From assembly GCA_009746045.1 (NCBI GenBank), contig RPFO01000164.1, positions 1,103,256 through 1,131,755 on the forward strand: DNA of 28,500 nt, read 5' to 3'. The notes below the pieces were generated by a model, which ran no database searches, was not told the DNA's origin, and saw only the letters and a program-made list of their open reading frames with translations. This DNA is from Mesostigma viride (taxonomy: Eukaryota > Streptophyta > Mesostigmatophyceae > Mesostigmatales > Mesostigmataceae). Position numbers and translations under genes: made by a program. This document shows positions 1-9,632 of the stretch, piece after piece. Position 1 is the first letter of the stretch; the number at the start of each line of letters is the position of its first letter.

Positions 1-266
1 TTGCACGCCGCAAATATGGGCAGCAGAGATTTGGAAACGGCCGAGGGCCAGGACACTGAACAGCATGCCATCACAAACATATACAAAGAAACAAAGGTAC
101 TCGCCGCGACTTCAGTACTTTCCGTCACCCTTGACATGACAAGTTGTCGTACAATCATATTACACATTTACGCCAATAGATCAAACTCGGCTACAATAAT
201 AATATCTTGACGCCGCGGGTGGTGTGCGCCTAATCGCAGTTCCGTCGGCTTATTATGTAATTAACT
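1..266. other. Intergenic sequence, nothing recognised
   Basis: AT-rich sequence with short open frames only. No similarity to a protein family could be recognised, and no repeat except the AT-rich (TTAA)-like stretch at about 258-280, which belongs to the tail of the neighbouring LINE fragment. Confidence 0.4.
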
Positions 267-730
267 GATTAATTAATTAAACTCGTGCTCCCGTTGGGGA
301 GTCACGGAGCACCGGAGTGCTTTTAGTCCCGGTTAATGCATGCACAACAGGAAGAAAGGGCAGAGACCCCCTTTCTCTTTCATGCCAGAGGCATGCCACA
401 GCTGCAATCGGACACGATAGACGATCCAGCAAGTTCTGTGGGTGCAATAAGACCCATGTGAGCATGTCATAATATGACACGGAGCGTGGGCAAGCTGTAA
501 TCTGATCATGGCCAGGACGTAACATGGCTGTACAAGGGCTTAAGCTAAGACTACTATGGCTGGTATTGCATGTACCGTCCGTTATAGCGCGGTGCACGTG
601 ACTCTGAGGTAGCCGGTAGCGCGACTAGGCAAACATTCTAGGCATCAGTGGCTGCCATGGCGGCAGTGACTACCAATGATTGTACATGAGCTAGTAATTC
701 TAGCCCGCAGGGGGGCGGTTCACATCTTGT
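267..730 (-). mobile_element. 3' end fragment of a LINE (copy A)
   Basis: On the minus strand this runs from about 730 down to a TTAA-rich tail at about 267-280. It aligns by eye, with scattered substitutions and small indels, over its whole length to 7150-7593. Shared landmarks include CGTGCTCCCGTTGGGGAGTC, GCATGCCACAGCTGCAATCG and GGGTGCAATAAGACCCATGT. The similarity stops abruptly after CACATCTTGT at 730, which is expected of a 5'-truncated retroposed copy. In the related copy at 7150-8060 the same segment follows an ORF1 fragment, so I read it as LINE 3' UTR plus the last few ORF2 codons. I could not define a convincing target duplication for this copy. It is older or more diverged than the tandem elements further right. 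Confidence 0.7.
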
Positions 731-2658
731 CGGGCCTATCCCTGCTCTACGAGTGCGAGGATGGCATGGAGCAGCCCTCCGAAGATATACTCTGACACCC
801 AACCACCGGCCGCCTCCCGACGTATGATTACCGTGCTCGACTATACCGGATGGGCAGGGTTGCCGGGCAGCGCCTGCTTATCGATGTCTCGGCCGTTGCT
901 CGGCCGCTCTCCCGGGTCGCCGCAGGCCTCTGCGGGCGGCTGCGGGACGCCGGGTCGCCGGCGCTGCGGCTGGGCACCGCTGACAGTGGCCGAGCGCGAC
1001 AAGACTGCCTCCTACGTACGGCTATGTGGGGTCCCACCATGCACCGGGTCATCCCCTTTGTGATATAGGAGTTCGGGGCCACATGTATGTGGGTCCCAAC
1101 TATTGCATTCGGCTAGACAGCGGAGTTTTTTCACGAGTGCTGCTGAGCGGGGTGAAGATCGATTCGACCTCAAAAAGGCCAGACCGTCCCGCGACGTCAA
1201 GTGCCACTTTGGAGGCAGCGCATATGTCCCTTGCCCTGCACTCGCACGCCCAGACCAGCCACGACGCCAGGAGCCCGGCCCCTAAAGGCCCCCCGCTGAG
1301 TGTCGGCCGCCTCAAGAATCGACGCATGGTCGAGCGGGCCCGCACAACTTAGGTCCCGGCGGAAGCCGGCGACGCAGTTAAGGAGTCAGGAGTAGGATCC
1401 GAGCGGGAGAGCCCCAGGGGCTGCAGAGGGCCGCATGGTGGCATGCACGGCATAGGGGGCAGGCGGGGGCCGGCCCGTGGCATGCAGGCCGGGCTGAGAC
1501 CGATGCACCGCTGCATGATGGAAGATGTGGCTGCACGCCGGGCGGCTGAGGCCATATCGCCCGGGCGGCGGGTGCGGCTCTAAGCAGATCGAGCAGGCCT
1601 CGATCCGGCCGCATTATGTATAGGGTCCAACGCGTCAGGCAAACCAGGCTCATTTGAAGTGTGCGGACCATCATTTGCGGCTAGGTACCCGGCAGCCGAG
1701 TTCCCAGCTAGTAGGGAGCTGGGCGATCTGCTCAGGACTGAGAGGGGCCCGCCCCGCCTCGTGTCGCCTCCGCGGCTCATGCCACCGGTGGAGAATCCCC
1801 ACGAGCGATCCAGGACCGATCGTGGAGTATGTACATATAGACTAGGGGGGTCACCACCGCACCATGCAGAGCTGACTTTCGTAGAATCATGTGCGCATGG
1901 CCCGGCCCGGGCCCTCCGTCGTCATAGAGGACGAGTTTGCCCGCATTCACCGTCACCGGGGCGCCATATGGGTCACCCGCAGCCGCGCCGCCTCCGCCGC
2001 GGGGTGACCGGGCGGGCACCTGAGGTAGCCCGTGGCCGCCGCACGGGGGCCCCTGCCGGGGCCGTGTAATTCCGCAGCACCAGGAGGGCGGGGCCTCCAG
2101 TTTGGGAGGTGAGATCGAGCTGGGCGTGGTATATATTCATTGAGAATGATAAATTACGGAGGTGAGATTGCCATGCAACACTAAGGAAAACCCCGAAAAG
2201 AAGAAGAACCCTGAAGAAATTAATAGTAATCTGACACGGACATCCAAGGATCATGCCAGCTGCACAAGCTAGGTATACAACTAACTACCTATATAGGATC
2301 GATATATATGAGACAGCTCATGCAGGGCGGGGTATATATGTGGATCGTCGGATACATAGTAATATTATAGTATATTATCCGAATGCCAACATCGTCATTC
2401 GAGGCCTGGCTGGCCTGCATGCAGGCATTAGCTGGTTGTCTATACATCTTGATTTACGTATTGAAAGCATTTACGCAGCTCTTGTGCATGAAAGGATATG
2501 CAGCACGTTACTGTAGCTTGTCATGAACTTTATACTTTGAACGCAGATCGATGTCCAGAAAGTGCAGAATGTCACCCACCATCTACATGCCGATCCATCA
2601 TGCATGTAAACGTGCAAGCTAGCAGGAGTAAGTTATTAATTCTCTGAATATAGTTTAA
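731..2658. other. Intergenic sequence with no recognisable gene
   Basis: Two compositional zones are visible. Positions 731-2080 are GC-rich with several overlapping open frames on both strands; none gives a protein I recognise, and their residues (Arg, Pro, Ala, Gly rich) are those expected from GC-rich non-coding DNA. Positions 2120-2658 are AT-rich with many short self-complementary words (TATATA, GCATGC, AGCT) and no convincing open frame. No splice-linked exon chain was found here. Confidence 0.45.
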
Positions 2659-2670
2659 TTAACGCATGCG
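2659..2670 (+). repeat. Left target-site duplication of the LINE
   Basis: TTAACGCATGCG, matched by TTAACGCATACG at 7083-7094. It lies immediately before the first reverse-transcriptase-like codons. Confidence 0.75.
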
Positions 2671-2778
2671 ACACCGCCGACGATGTGGGGCATCCGCATC
2701 GGCCTGGCCTGGGCCAGGCTCCGTTTGCTCAACACCTACTACTGGCGCTCGAAGGCCGCCTGGGCGAGCGCACCGCAA
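2671..2778 (+). pseudogene. LINE reverse transcriptase, left part of the C-terminal region
   Basis: One frame reads IRIGLAWARLRLLNTYYW followed by RSKAAWASAPQ. This matches the stretch of LINE reverse transcriptases that comes just before the conserved LLYGAEAW-type motif (the 'R/K-I-G-x-A-W-x-x-x-x-L...W-x-S' region). It is cut at 2778 by the first copy of the tandem element. The expected continuation begins at 6390, but in a reading frame shifted by one nucleotide. The copy is therefore broken twice, by insertion and by a frameshift near the insertion point. No start codon or upstream reverse-transcriptase domain is present. Confidence 0.75.
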
Positions 2779-3878
2779 TGTCGCGTTTGCGTGCCATATC
2801 ATCCTGGACTGGTCATTACCGCTACTTGGAATGCATCCACTATCAGCAGTAATCATGTGTGAGATATGCCACCTGGTTGTTCGTCCGTTTAAAATGAGAA
2901 TGAAAGGTGCGGTCCTTTATGGCACCGCCACCTTCATGACAGGCAATCCGGCCCAACCAGCCGATTCTTGAGACCATGCTTTATCATTAATTAAAGCAAC
3001 CAAAAGACATTTCAATTCCAATGAGATACATGACGAATTACAAAGAGTGTCGAGTTGTAATGTTGTAGTTATAAGAGCAGCTGTGAGGTCCCTTGGTTGA
3101 CGCCACTGCAGGCCCCTTGTGGCGGCAGTGCGCGTGTGTTCCCGACCTAGTTCCTACTGGCATTCTTGCCAACGACGACCAGGGTGCCCGAAGGCCCTGT
3201 CCCTTGTCTCGTTCTCAGTCTTACACACATTCTTAACAAAACCAATACATTGTCATATCCGTCAGTCCATCCTCATGGCAACTGACTGCATGCAACCACT
3301 CACGGGGGCTGCTCCGGGCTGCTCGAACTATTTCACCCCATGAAGACAACAAACCAGTTGTGAGGGAGAGAAACGGACGAACAACGACCACCATGGTTCG
3401 TTGCTCATCCTTCTATACTGCTCAAAGCTCAAGCCTGGCGGCTGGCGCCACTAGCGCCACTTTAGACATCAGCCAATCATAACATTGTCTAATTTCCGAC
3501 AAGCTAAACTTCAAGCTTTATCTGTCAAGCGAACACAAATATACAAGGGCAAATCTATCGGCTATGCCAGGCACCGCCTGGGGCTTCCTTGCATTTGTGT
3601 CTGGTGTCCCACGTTGAAATCCTGAAATTGCACATCTGCTCAGTGCCTCGCCGGCTTGCTGCGTACCAGCATTCGGCAAACTGCCCTTGTGACGAATGTC
3701 AGTGAAATTCAGGTCCGCCCAAAAGTTCCGTCAGCAAATTCAGCGGACTTGGCGCGTGAGTACAATTGAGATCCGCGGCGTCAGTACCGGGCCGCGGTAT
3801 AGCAACCCGCACAAGGCTGCGGACGTCAGAATTACGCTAAAATCTGAATTGCGGACGTGATAGATCACGGACGCGACA
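2779..3878 (+). mobile_element. Tandem element copy E1 (1100 bp, TG...CA ends)
   Basis: Starts TGTCGCG and ends CGCGACA, a 7-bp terminal inverted repeat. The left flank is GCAA (2775-2778). It contains a near-perfect hairpin around 2899-2940, a CGTGAT-AG-ATCACG stem close to the right end, and several GCGGAC motifs in the last 200 bp. No long open frame encodes a recognisable protein. It is nearly identical to E2 and E3. Differences seen are an extra TTAA at about 2990 and a 15-bp segment (GGTTGTTCGTCCGTT after GCCACCT) that E2 lacks. It could be a solo LTR-like unit or a non-autonomous DNA transposon; the sequence alone does not decide. Confidence 0.7.
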
Positions 3879-3880
3879 GC

Positions 3881-4961
3881 TGTCGCGTTTGCGTGCCATA
3901 TCATCCTGGACTGGTCATTACCGCTACTTGGAATGCATCCACTATCAGCAGTAATCATGTGTGAGATATGCCACCTTAAAATGAGAATGAAAGGTGCGGT
4001 CCTTTATGGCACCGCCACCTTCATGACAGGCAATCCGGCCCAACCAGCCGATTCTTGAGACCATGCTTTATCATTAAAGCAACCAAAAGACATTTCAATT
4101 CCAATGAGATACATGACGAATTACAAAGAGTGTCGAGTTGTAATGTTGTAGTTATAAGAGCAGCTGTGAGGTCCCTTGGTTGACGCCACTGCAGGCCCCT
4201 TGTGGCGGCAGTGCGCGTGTGTTCCCGACCTAGTTCCTACTGGCATTCTTGCCAACGACGACCAGGGTGCCCGAAGGCCCTGTCCCTTGTCTCGTTCTCA
4301 GTCTTACACACATTCTTAACAAAACCAATACATTGTCATATCCGTCAGTCCATCCTCATGGCAACTGACTGCATGCAACCACTCACGGGGGCTGCTCCGG
4401 GCTGCTCGAACTATTTCACCCCATGAAGACAACAAACCAGTTGTGAGGGAGAGAAACGGACGAACAACGACCACCATGGTTCGTTGCTCATCCTTCTATA
4501 CTGCTCAAAGCTCAAGCCTGGCGGCTGGCGCCACTAGCGCCACTTTAGACATCAGCCAATCATAACATTGTCTAATTTCCGACAAGCTAAACTTCAAGCT
4601 TTATCTGTCAAGCGAACACAAATATACAAGGGCAAATCTATCGGCTATGCCAGGCACCGCCTGGGGCTTCCTTGCATTTGTGTCTGGTGTCCCACGTTGA
4701 AATCCTGAAATTGCACATCTGCTCAGTGCCTCGCCGGCTTGCTGCGTACCAGCATTCGGCAAACTGCCCTTGTGACGAATGTCAGTGAAATTCAGGTCCG
4801 CCCAAAAGTTCCGTCAGCAAATTCAGCGGACTTGGCGCGTGAGTACAATTGAGATCCGCGGCGTCAGTACCGGGCCGCGGTATAGCAACCCGCACAAGGC
4901 TGCGGACGTCAGAATTACGCTAAAATCTGAATTGCGGACGTGATAGATCACGGACGCGACA
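3881..4961 (+). mobile_element. Tandem element copy E2 (1081 bp)
   Basis: Same termini and same orientation as E1, separated from it only by GC. The junction therefore reads CGCGACAGCTGTCGCG, a perfect 16-bp palindrome, and the same junction recurs before E3. E2 is 19 bp shorter than E1: 15 bp are missing directly after GCCACCT (about 3975) and 4 bp are missing from the TTAATTAA run. Otherwise I saw no differences from E1, so the duplication is recent. Confidence 0.7.
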
Positions 4962-4963
4962 GC

Positions 4964-6387
4964 TGTCGCGTTTGCGTGCCATATCATCCTGGACTGGTCA
5001 TTACCGCTACTTGGAATGCATCCACTATCAGCAGTAATCATGTGTGAGATATGCCACCTCCCCCCCCACTATTTAGCTCACAACAACGTGAGAGCAAAAA
5101 GTGAAAGAAAGGCATCTCACACTAAAGAAGGAAGCCCAAAGAGGGCGTCATTCCAGGCAGCAGCAAAAAGAAAAAAAAATCCAGCTGCTCCAAGATGCTT
5201 TTCCAGGATCAGCAACAACCTTAACATGCATGCTTTTAAAGGCTTAGCAATAACCCCTTCAATGGCTTTTTACCGGGAAAAGCCTAACCTCTTCAGATGC
5301 TTTTGAAGGCTAAGCAATAACCTTTCCTTGTGCTTCCCTGGGTGAAGCAGGAGGAACATCCAGGCTGGCCGGACTGAACCCATCATGGGTTGTTCGTCCG
5401 TTTAAAATGAGAATGAAAGGTGCGGTCCTTTATGGCACCGCCACCTTCATGACAGGCAATCCGGCCCAACCAGCCGATTCTTGAGACCATGCTTTATCAT
5501 TAAAGCAACCAAAAGACATTTCAATTCCAATGAGATACATGACGAATTACAAAGAGTGTCGAGTTGTAATGTTGTAGTTATAAGAGCAGCTGTGAGGTCC
5601 CTTGGTTGACGCCACTGCAGGCCCCTTGTGGCGGCAGTGCGCGTGTGTTCCCGACCTAGTTCCTACTGGCATTCTTGCCAACGACGACCAGGGTGCCCGA
5701 AGGCCCTGTCCCTTGTCTCGTTCTCAGTCTTACACACATTCTTAACAAAACCAATACATTGTCATATCCGTCAGTCCATCCTCATGGCAACTGACTGCAT
5801 GCAACCACTCACGGGGGCTGCTCCGGGCTGCTCGAACTATTTCACCCCATGAAGACAACAAACCAGTTGTGAGGGAGAGAAACGGACGAACAACGACCAC
5901 CATGGTTCGTTGCTCATCCTTCTATACTGCTCAAAGCTCAAGCCTGGCGGCTGGCGCCACTAGCGCCACTTTAGACATCAGCCAATCATAACATTGTCTA
6001 ATTTCCGACAAGCTAAACTTCAAGCTTTATCTGTCAAGCGAACACAAATATACAAGGGCAAATCTATCGGCTATGCCAGGCACCGCCTGGGGCTTCCTTG
6101 CATTTGTGTCTGGTGTCCCACGTTGAAATCCTGAAATTGCACATCTGCTCAGTGCCTCGCCGGCTTGCTGCGTACCAGCATTCGGCAAACTGCCCTTGTG
6201 ACGAATGTCAGTGAAATTCAGGTCCGCCCAAAAGTTCCGTCAGCAAATTCAGCGGACTTGGCGCGTGAGTACAATTGAGATCCGCGGCGTCAGTACCGGG
6301 CCGCGGTATAGCAACCCGCACAAGGCTGCGGACGTCAGAATTACGCTAAAATCTGAATTGCGGACGTGATAGATCACGGACGCGACA
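4964..6387 (+). mobile_element. Tandem element copy E3 (1424 bp, carries a 328-bp extra segment)
   Basis: Begins TGTCGCG after a GC spacer and ends CGCGACA at 6387, followed by GCAA (6388-6391), which matches the GCAA in front of E1. Like E2 it lacks the extra TTAA; like E1 it has the 15-bp GGTTGTTCGTCCGTT segment. It is distinguished by about 328 extra bases at 5060-5387. The right flank resumes the LINE reverse-transcriptase sequence. Confidence 0.7.
5060..5387 (+). repeat. 328-bp segment unique to E3, with internal ~28-bp repeats
   Basis: Lies between GCCACCT and GGTTGTTCG, which are directly adjacent in E1. It starts with a C run, continues with a purine-rich stretch (5090-5180), and contains three imperfect copies of a unit of the form GATGCTTTT-AAGG-CTAAGCAATAACC at about 5194-5220, 5228-5255 and 5295-5322. 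I see no flanking target duplication and no inverted ends. It may be the ancestral sequence deleted from E1 and E2, not a new insertion. Confidence 0.6.
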
Positions 6388-6389
6388 GC

Positions 6390-6933
6390 AAGCGCATGCT
6401 CTTCAAGGTCCTCGTCCTCACGGTGCTCACGTATGGCGCCGAGGCGTGGACACTCGCGGAAACACTGGCAGCTAAGCTAGACGGCACGGTTTACAGGATG
6501 CTCCGACAGGTCCTGAACGTAGGGTTTTCCAAGCGTAGGTCATTAGAGTCTTTGTATCAGGGTATGCCTTGTATTTCGGACGAGATTAGGCAGCGTAGGA
6601 TAGCATTTGTAGGACATCTTGCTCGCACCAGCCAGGTCGACACCGCCCTTGGTCTGGCCGGCCCCCAGCGGCTTGGCCAACCAGGGCGGCATATTTTGAC
6701 CTGGCCTGGCCCCAAGGACATTCCTAAAAAGGTAGGGAAACATGCCACGAACTACACCCAGATGTTGCTGGCCGACCTAGTGGTCCCACCCGGTTTGAAC
6801 ACCGCATCCACACTCCGTCTCCCTTCTTTGGACTGCCATGCAGAACAAGACGCGGTGGCAGAAGATTGTCATGGCTCACACGCCAGCCCCTGTGGGCAAG
6901 CCGGCCTCCCCCCTAGAGGAGGAGGCGTTTTGA
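6390..6933 (+). pseudogene. LINE reverse transcriptase, C-terminal end
   Basis: The frame KRMLFKVLVLTVLTYGAEAW carries the conserved LINE motif 'L-x-Y-G-A-E-x-W'. It continues with a Leu/Arg-rich segment, RRIAFVGHLAR (the 'RR..W.GH..R' element typical of LINE ORF2 C-termini) and LLADLVVP. A frameshift near 6820 moves the reading to a frame with W-T-A-M-Q-N-K-T-R-W-Q-K-I, typical of the C-terminal tail, ending at TGA 6931-6933. With the frameshift at the insertion point this makes at least two frame breaks, so the copy is inactive. The longest single open frame (6366-6959) borrows its first codons from E3. The 3' UTR follows to about 7082. Confidence 0.82.
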
Positions 6934-7082
6934 TTAGTAGTGTAGTTAGGATTTTCTAGACTAGATAGCTTAGAGTTAGGTTACTTCGATTACGCGGCTT
7001 CCTCCACCCCACCCATGTCCACCAAGGAATATGTGCTACATGATCTCCCAACGGAGGCATGTTATAATTTAATTTAATTTTT

Positions 7083-7094
7083 TTAACGCATACG
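7083..7094 (+). repeat. Right target-site duplication of the LINE
   Basis: TTAACGCATACG directly after the T-rich 3' tail, matching 2659-2670 at 11 of 12 positions. Confidence 0.75.
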
Positions 7095-7149
7095 GGAAAG
7101 ATAGGGCCGCTATGGCCTTGGCCTGCATGTGGAAGGCTGTCTGCGACAT

Positions 7150-8060
7150 TAATTAATTAATTAAACTCGTGCTCCCGTTGGGGAGTCACGGAGCACCGAA
7201 GTGCTTTTAATCCCTGTGTGTGCACTACAGGAGAAAGGGCAGAGACCCCCAGTCTCCTTCATGCCAAAGGCATGCCACAGCTGCAATCGGGCGCGGCTAG
7301 CTAAAAGGACAGGCTAACGATCCGGCAAACTGTGGGTGCAATAAGACCCATGTGAGCATGTCATAGCAAGGAGCGTGGGCAAGTAATCTGAACATAGCCA
7401 GGGCGTAGCATGGCTGTACTAGAACTAGGCTAAGGCTATGGCTGGTTGTGTACCGTGCGTTGGCGGCACGTGACTAGGTTTGTTGGCACAGCTAGGCAAA
7501 CATTCTAGGCATGGCTGCCTTAGCGACAGTGACTCCAATGGTTACAAGCTAGGGCTATTGCTATTCTAGCCCGCTGGGGGCGTCCACATCTTGTGGTTGA
7601 TCATCAGGTCCCCGCCCCTCCAGTACACCTTGGGCTTCTGGGGTCCTGCTTATGGCGGAGGTATTCCGGCCACAGGTCGCGTCGCTGCTGTTGCTGAGCG
7701 GGGGTTAGGTCGTCATCCAGCGTCCAGGTGAGGTCGTGCAACCGCTTGCGACGAGAGAGGAACCGCTGCTTATCCTCAGGGGAGATGAAGGTGAGCAGGA
7801 CTGGTGGGGTGGCCGCCTTGTCCCGTGAGTGGGGAAGGCGGTGGCACCCACGCAGTTCTACCTCACCTACCAGGCCCATGAGGGTAAGAAGCTGTTTCTT
7901 GATCTCGTCAGCAAGGGAGGTTGACGTCTCACCTGGCTTCTGGGGGAAGCGACGTAGCACCACTCGGCACTCGCGGCGAGCGCGATCGGTGACCTCCCGT
8001 TGCTGGGCCTGGCGGTGGTCCTCCAGCTCCTGGAGCTTCGTGGCGATGCTCCAGAGATGC
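7150..8060 (-). mobile_element. Internally deleted LINE (copy B) with 10-bp target duplication
   Basis: The minus-strand element runs from 8060 to a (TTAA)n tail at 7150-7164. TCTGCGACAT flanks both ends exactly (7140-7149 and 8061-8070). It consists of an ORF1 C-terminal fragment (8060-7604), then about 40 bp, then a 3' UTR homologous to 267-730. No reverse transcriptase lies between them, so ORF2 is essentially deleted. The ORF1 stop overlaps an ATG in the arrangement TGATG, followed by a 12-codon frame ending in TAG; this may be the fused remains of the ORF2 start and end. The insertion is in the opposite orientation to the LINE at 2671-7082 and belongs to a different family, judged by its different 3' tail and UTR. 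Confidence 0.75.
7604..8060 (-). pseudogene. LINE ORF1 protein (L1-type RNA-binding), 5'-truncated
   Basis: The frame is open from the element's 5' edge to TGA at 7604-7606, about 151 codons, with no ATG until the Met encoded at 7963. In order it shows a short charged helical stretch (ATKLQELEDHRQAQQ, likely coiled coil), then a region with GEVELRGCHRLPHSRD and PPVLLTFISPEDKQRFLSRR. These resemble the RRM-like core of L1-type ORF1 proteins. It ends with LTPAQQQQRRDLWPEYL, which resembles the C-terminal 'DLSPxxQxxRRexWP' segment. ORF1 proteins bind LINE RNA in the retrotransposition particle. Here the N-terminus is lost at the insertion breakpoint, so this is a dead fragment despite the intact frame. 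Confidence 0.75.
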
Positions 8061-8078
8061 TCTGCGACATGGGCTGAC

Positions 8079-8825
8079 TAATTTGATCTGTACAAAGGTT
8101 TTCATGTTTGCCTGAATTTTCCTTGGATGACCCGGTTGTTTATAAGGGTCGGTGGCTATTAATTAGAGGTCCGAGAAAATTAATTGTAGGTTTCATACGA
8201 CTTACTTGAAAATATTCGTATTTGGTTGCACCAGCTGAGGCTAGCTGGGGACCTGTAAGGTCGGCTGGTTGCTTAACGAATCTTTGACTGATTTGGGTTT
8301 TGTAGTGAGTCGTGATATAAATTATTGTATATCTAGTGGATTCGGACCGGTCCAAGGTGTCGATGGGCGAGTTTTATGTTTGTCAGTCTTGGGAACCTTG
8401 TACAACCACCTGTACGGTTAACGCACTAGCCTGGGGGTGCGTGGCCACGTTGTTTGTAGTGGCGTTTTTCAGCACTGTTCAGGCCGGCGTGTGACGCATG
8501 CCGGTGTTACTTAATTTAGGATGATGTCAGCTTGTGTGTCGGCGGACCATGCCTTAAGCAAGCTAGGCAGGCAGTGATCCGCACTTGTTTCTTTCAAGAA
8601 TCAAATGCTGGTCTTCTTGGGAGCTTAGCCGTGCGCGACTGTAGCATGAGTTTGGGGGTTGCTATTATGAGATCAGAGCGAAGAGCGGACATTGTCCATT
8701 AATAGCTTCAAAAGATGAAACACAGCCGCACACTACACGACTTTGCTGATGCACATAACCGTATACCTAGCAACGCAAACAATAAGTGGATGTCCACAAG
8801 ATGCTGAGATGCCCGTGTCTCCTCT
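8079..8825. other. Spacer between the LINE and DRC3, including the DRC3 3' UTR
   Basis: No coding sequence recognised. On the minus strand this follows the DRC3 stop and should contain its 3' untranslated region. I looked for TGTAA, the usual green-algal polyadenylation signal, on that strand and did not find a clear one here, so the transcript end is undetermined. Confidence 0.4.
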
Positions 8826-9538
8826 CTACGTATTGACCTCGTCCTCGGCAATCGCCTCGTCGATCTCGTTCTTTACCCGCTCCACAAAGCCCCAGATCTC
8901 TGATATCCGGTCGCGATTCCGCTGGTTGGACCAGCTCTTCTTCTCATTCATCCAGCTCTCATATTGGCCGGATTCCCGCTTGACGAGCTCATCCTCCTGT
9001 TATCACACCCATACCCAGGCAAAGAGCATGCACAGCCCCACTTGCTACCATTCAGTGGCAGGAAAAAGCAATACCATTACTGGCACAAGCGTGGTAAGAA
9101 TTGTTGAGATTACCAGCGTCACCTGATGCGTTGCTGGCCGACTGGTACGGGAATTAGAAAGCTACCATGCAGGGAGGAATGATTCAGTTGTGCATACAGC
9201 TCATAAGGACAAACAATCAGGGTACAGGGATGCATGTGCAATGTGCAGCTTGTAGACATCCATCAGTGAGAAAATGCAAGGGTGCGTTTGCATGGGAGGC
9301 TGGGAAGAGTGGGATCAGCACTTACCAGCGCGTCAATCTTGGACGTGTGCGCGTCGTGGGACCCTTGGACGGCGTTCAACAGCGTGTCCTTATCTTGCAG
9401 CAGCTGCATAGGGAGCCATAAGTGACGACATTCCAGTCAGCGAGCATGGGGTGTGAGTTTGCTGTTGCTAGAGGCAACACGCCGAGCACTATAGGACGCA
9501 CACACACGCATGCACGAACACACACACACACACACACA

Positions 9539-9632
<94 letters not shown>

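Larger units (their letters stand above)
2671..7082 (+). mobile_element. 5'-truncated LINE, split by a nested element array
   Basis: The element body starts at 2671 with reverse-transcriptase C-terminal coding sequence and ends at a TAATTTAATTTAATTTTTT tail (about 7064-7082). It is bounded by a 12-bp direct repeat, TTAACGCATGCG at 2659-2670 and TTAACGCATACG at 7083-7094 (one mismatch), which I interpret as the target-site duplication. About 3.6 kb of foreign sequence (2779-6387) sits inside it, so the original insertion was only about 0.8 kb. Target duplications of this length, 5' truncation and a short tandem 3' tail are normal for target-primed reverse transcription. The clade is not resolved from this fragment. 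Confidence 0.8.

Noticed and set aside
731-1850. Overlapping open frames in a GC-rich region on both strands
   Set aside because: None has recognisable motifs, and several equally long frames overlap on both strands, as expected for GC-rich non-coding DNA.
3119-5852. A 74-codon open frame repeated identically at 3119, 4202 and 5628
   Set aside because: It is identical only because the three element copies are nearly identical. The start is not ATG and the residues show no domain, so conservation here is not evidence of a gene.
2779-6387. Helitron interpretation of the tandem element, because of a hairpin near its right end
   Set aside because: The end is CGCGACA, not CTRR; the left end is not TC; and a 4-bp target duplication is present, which Helitrons do not make.
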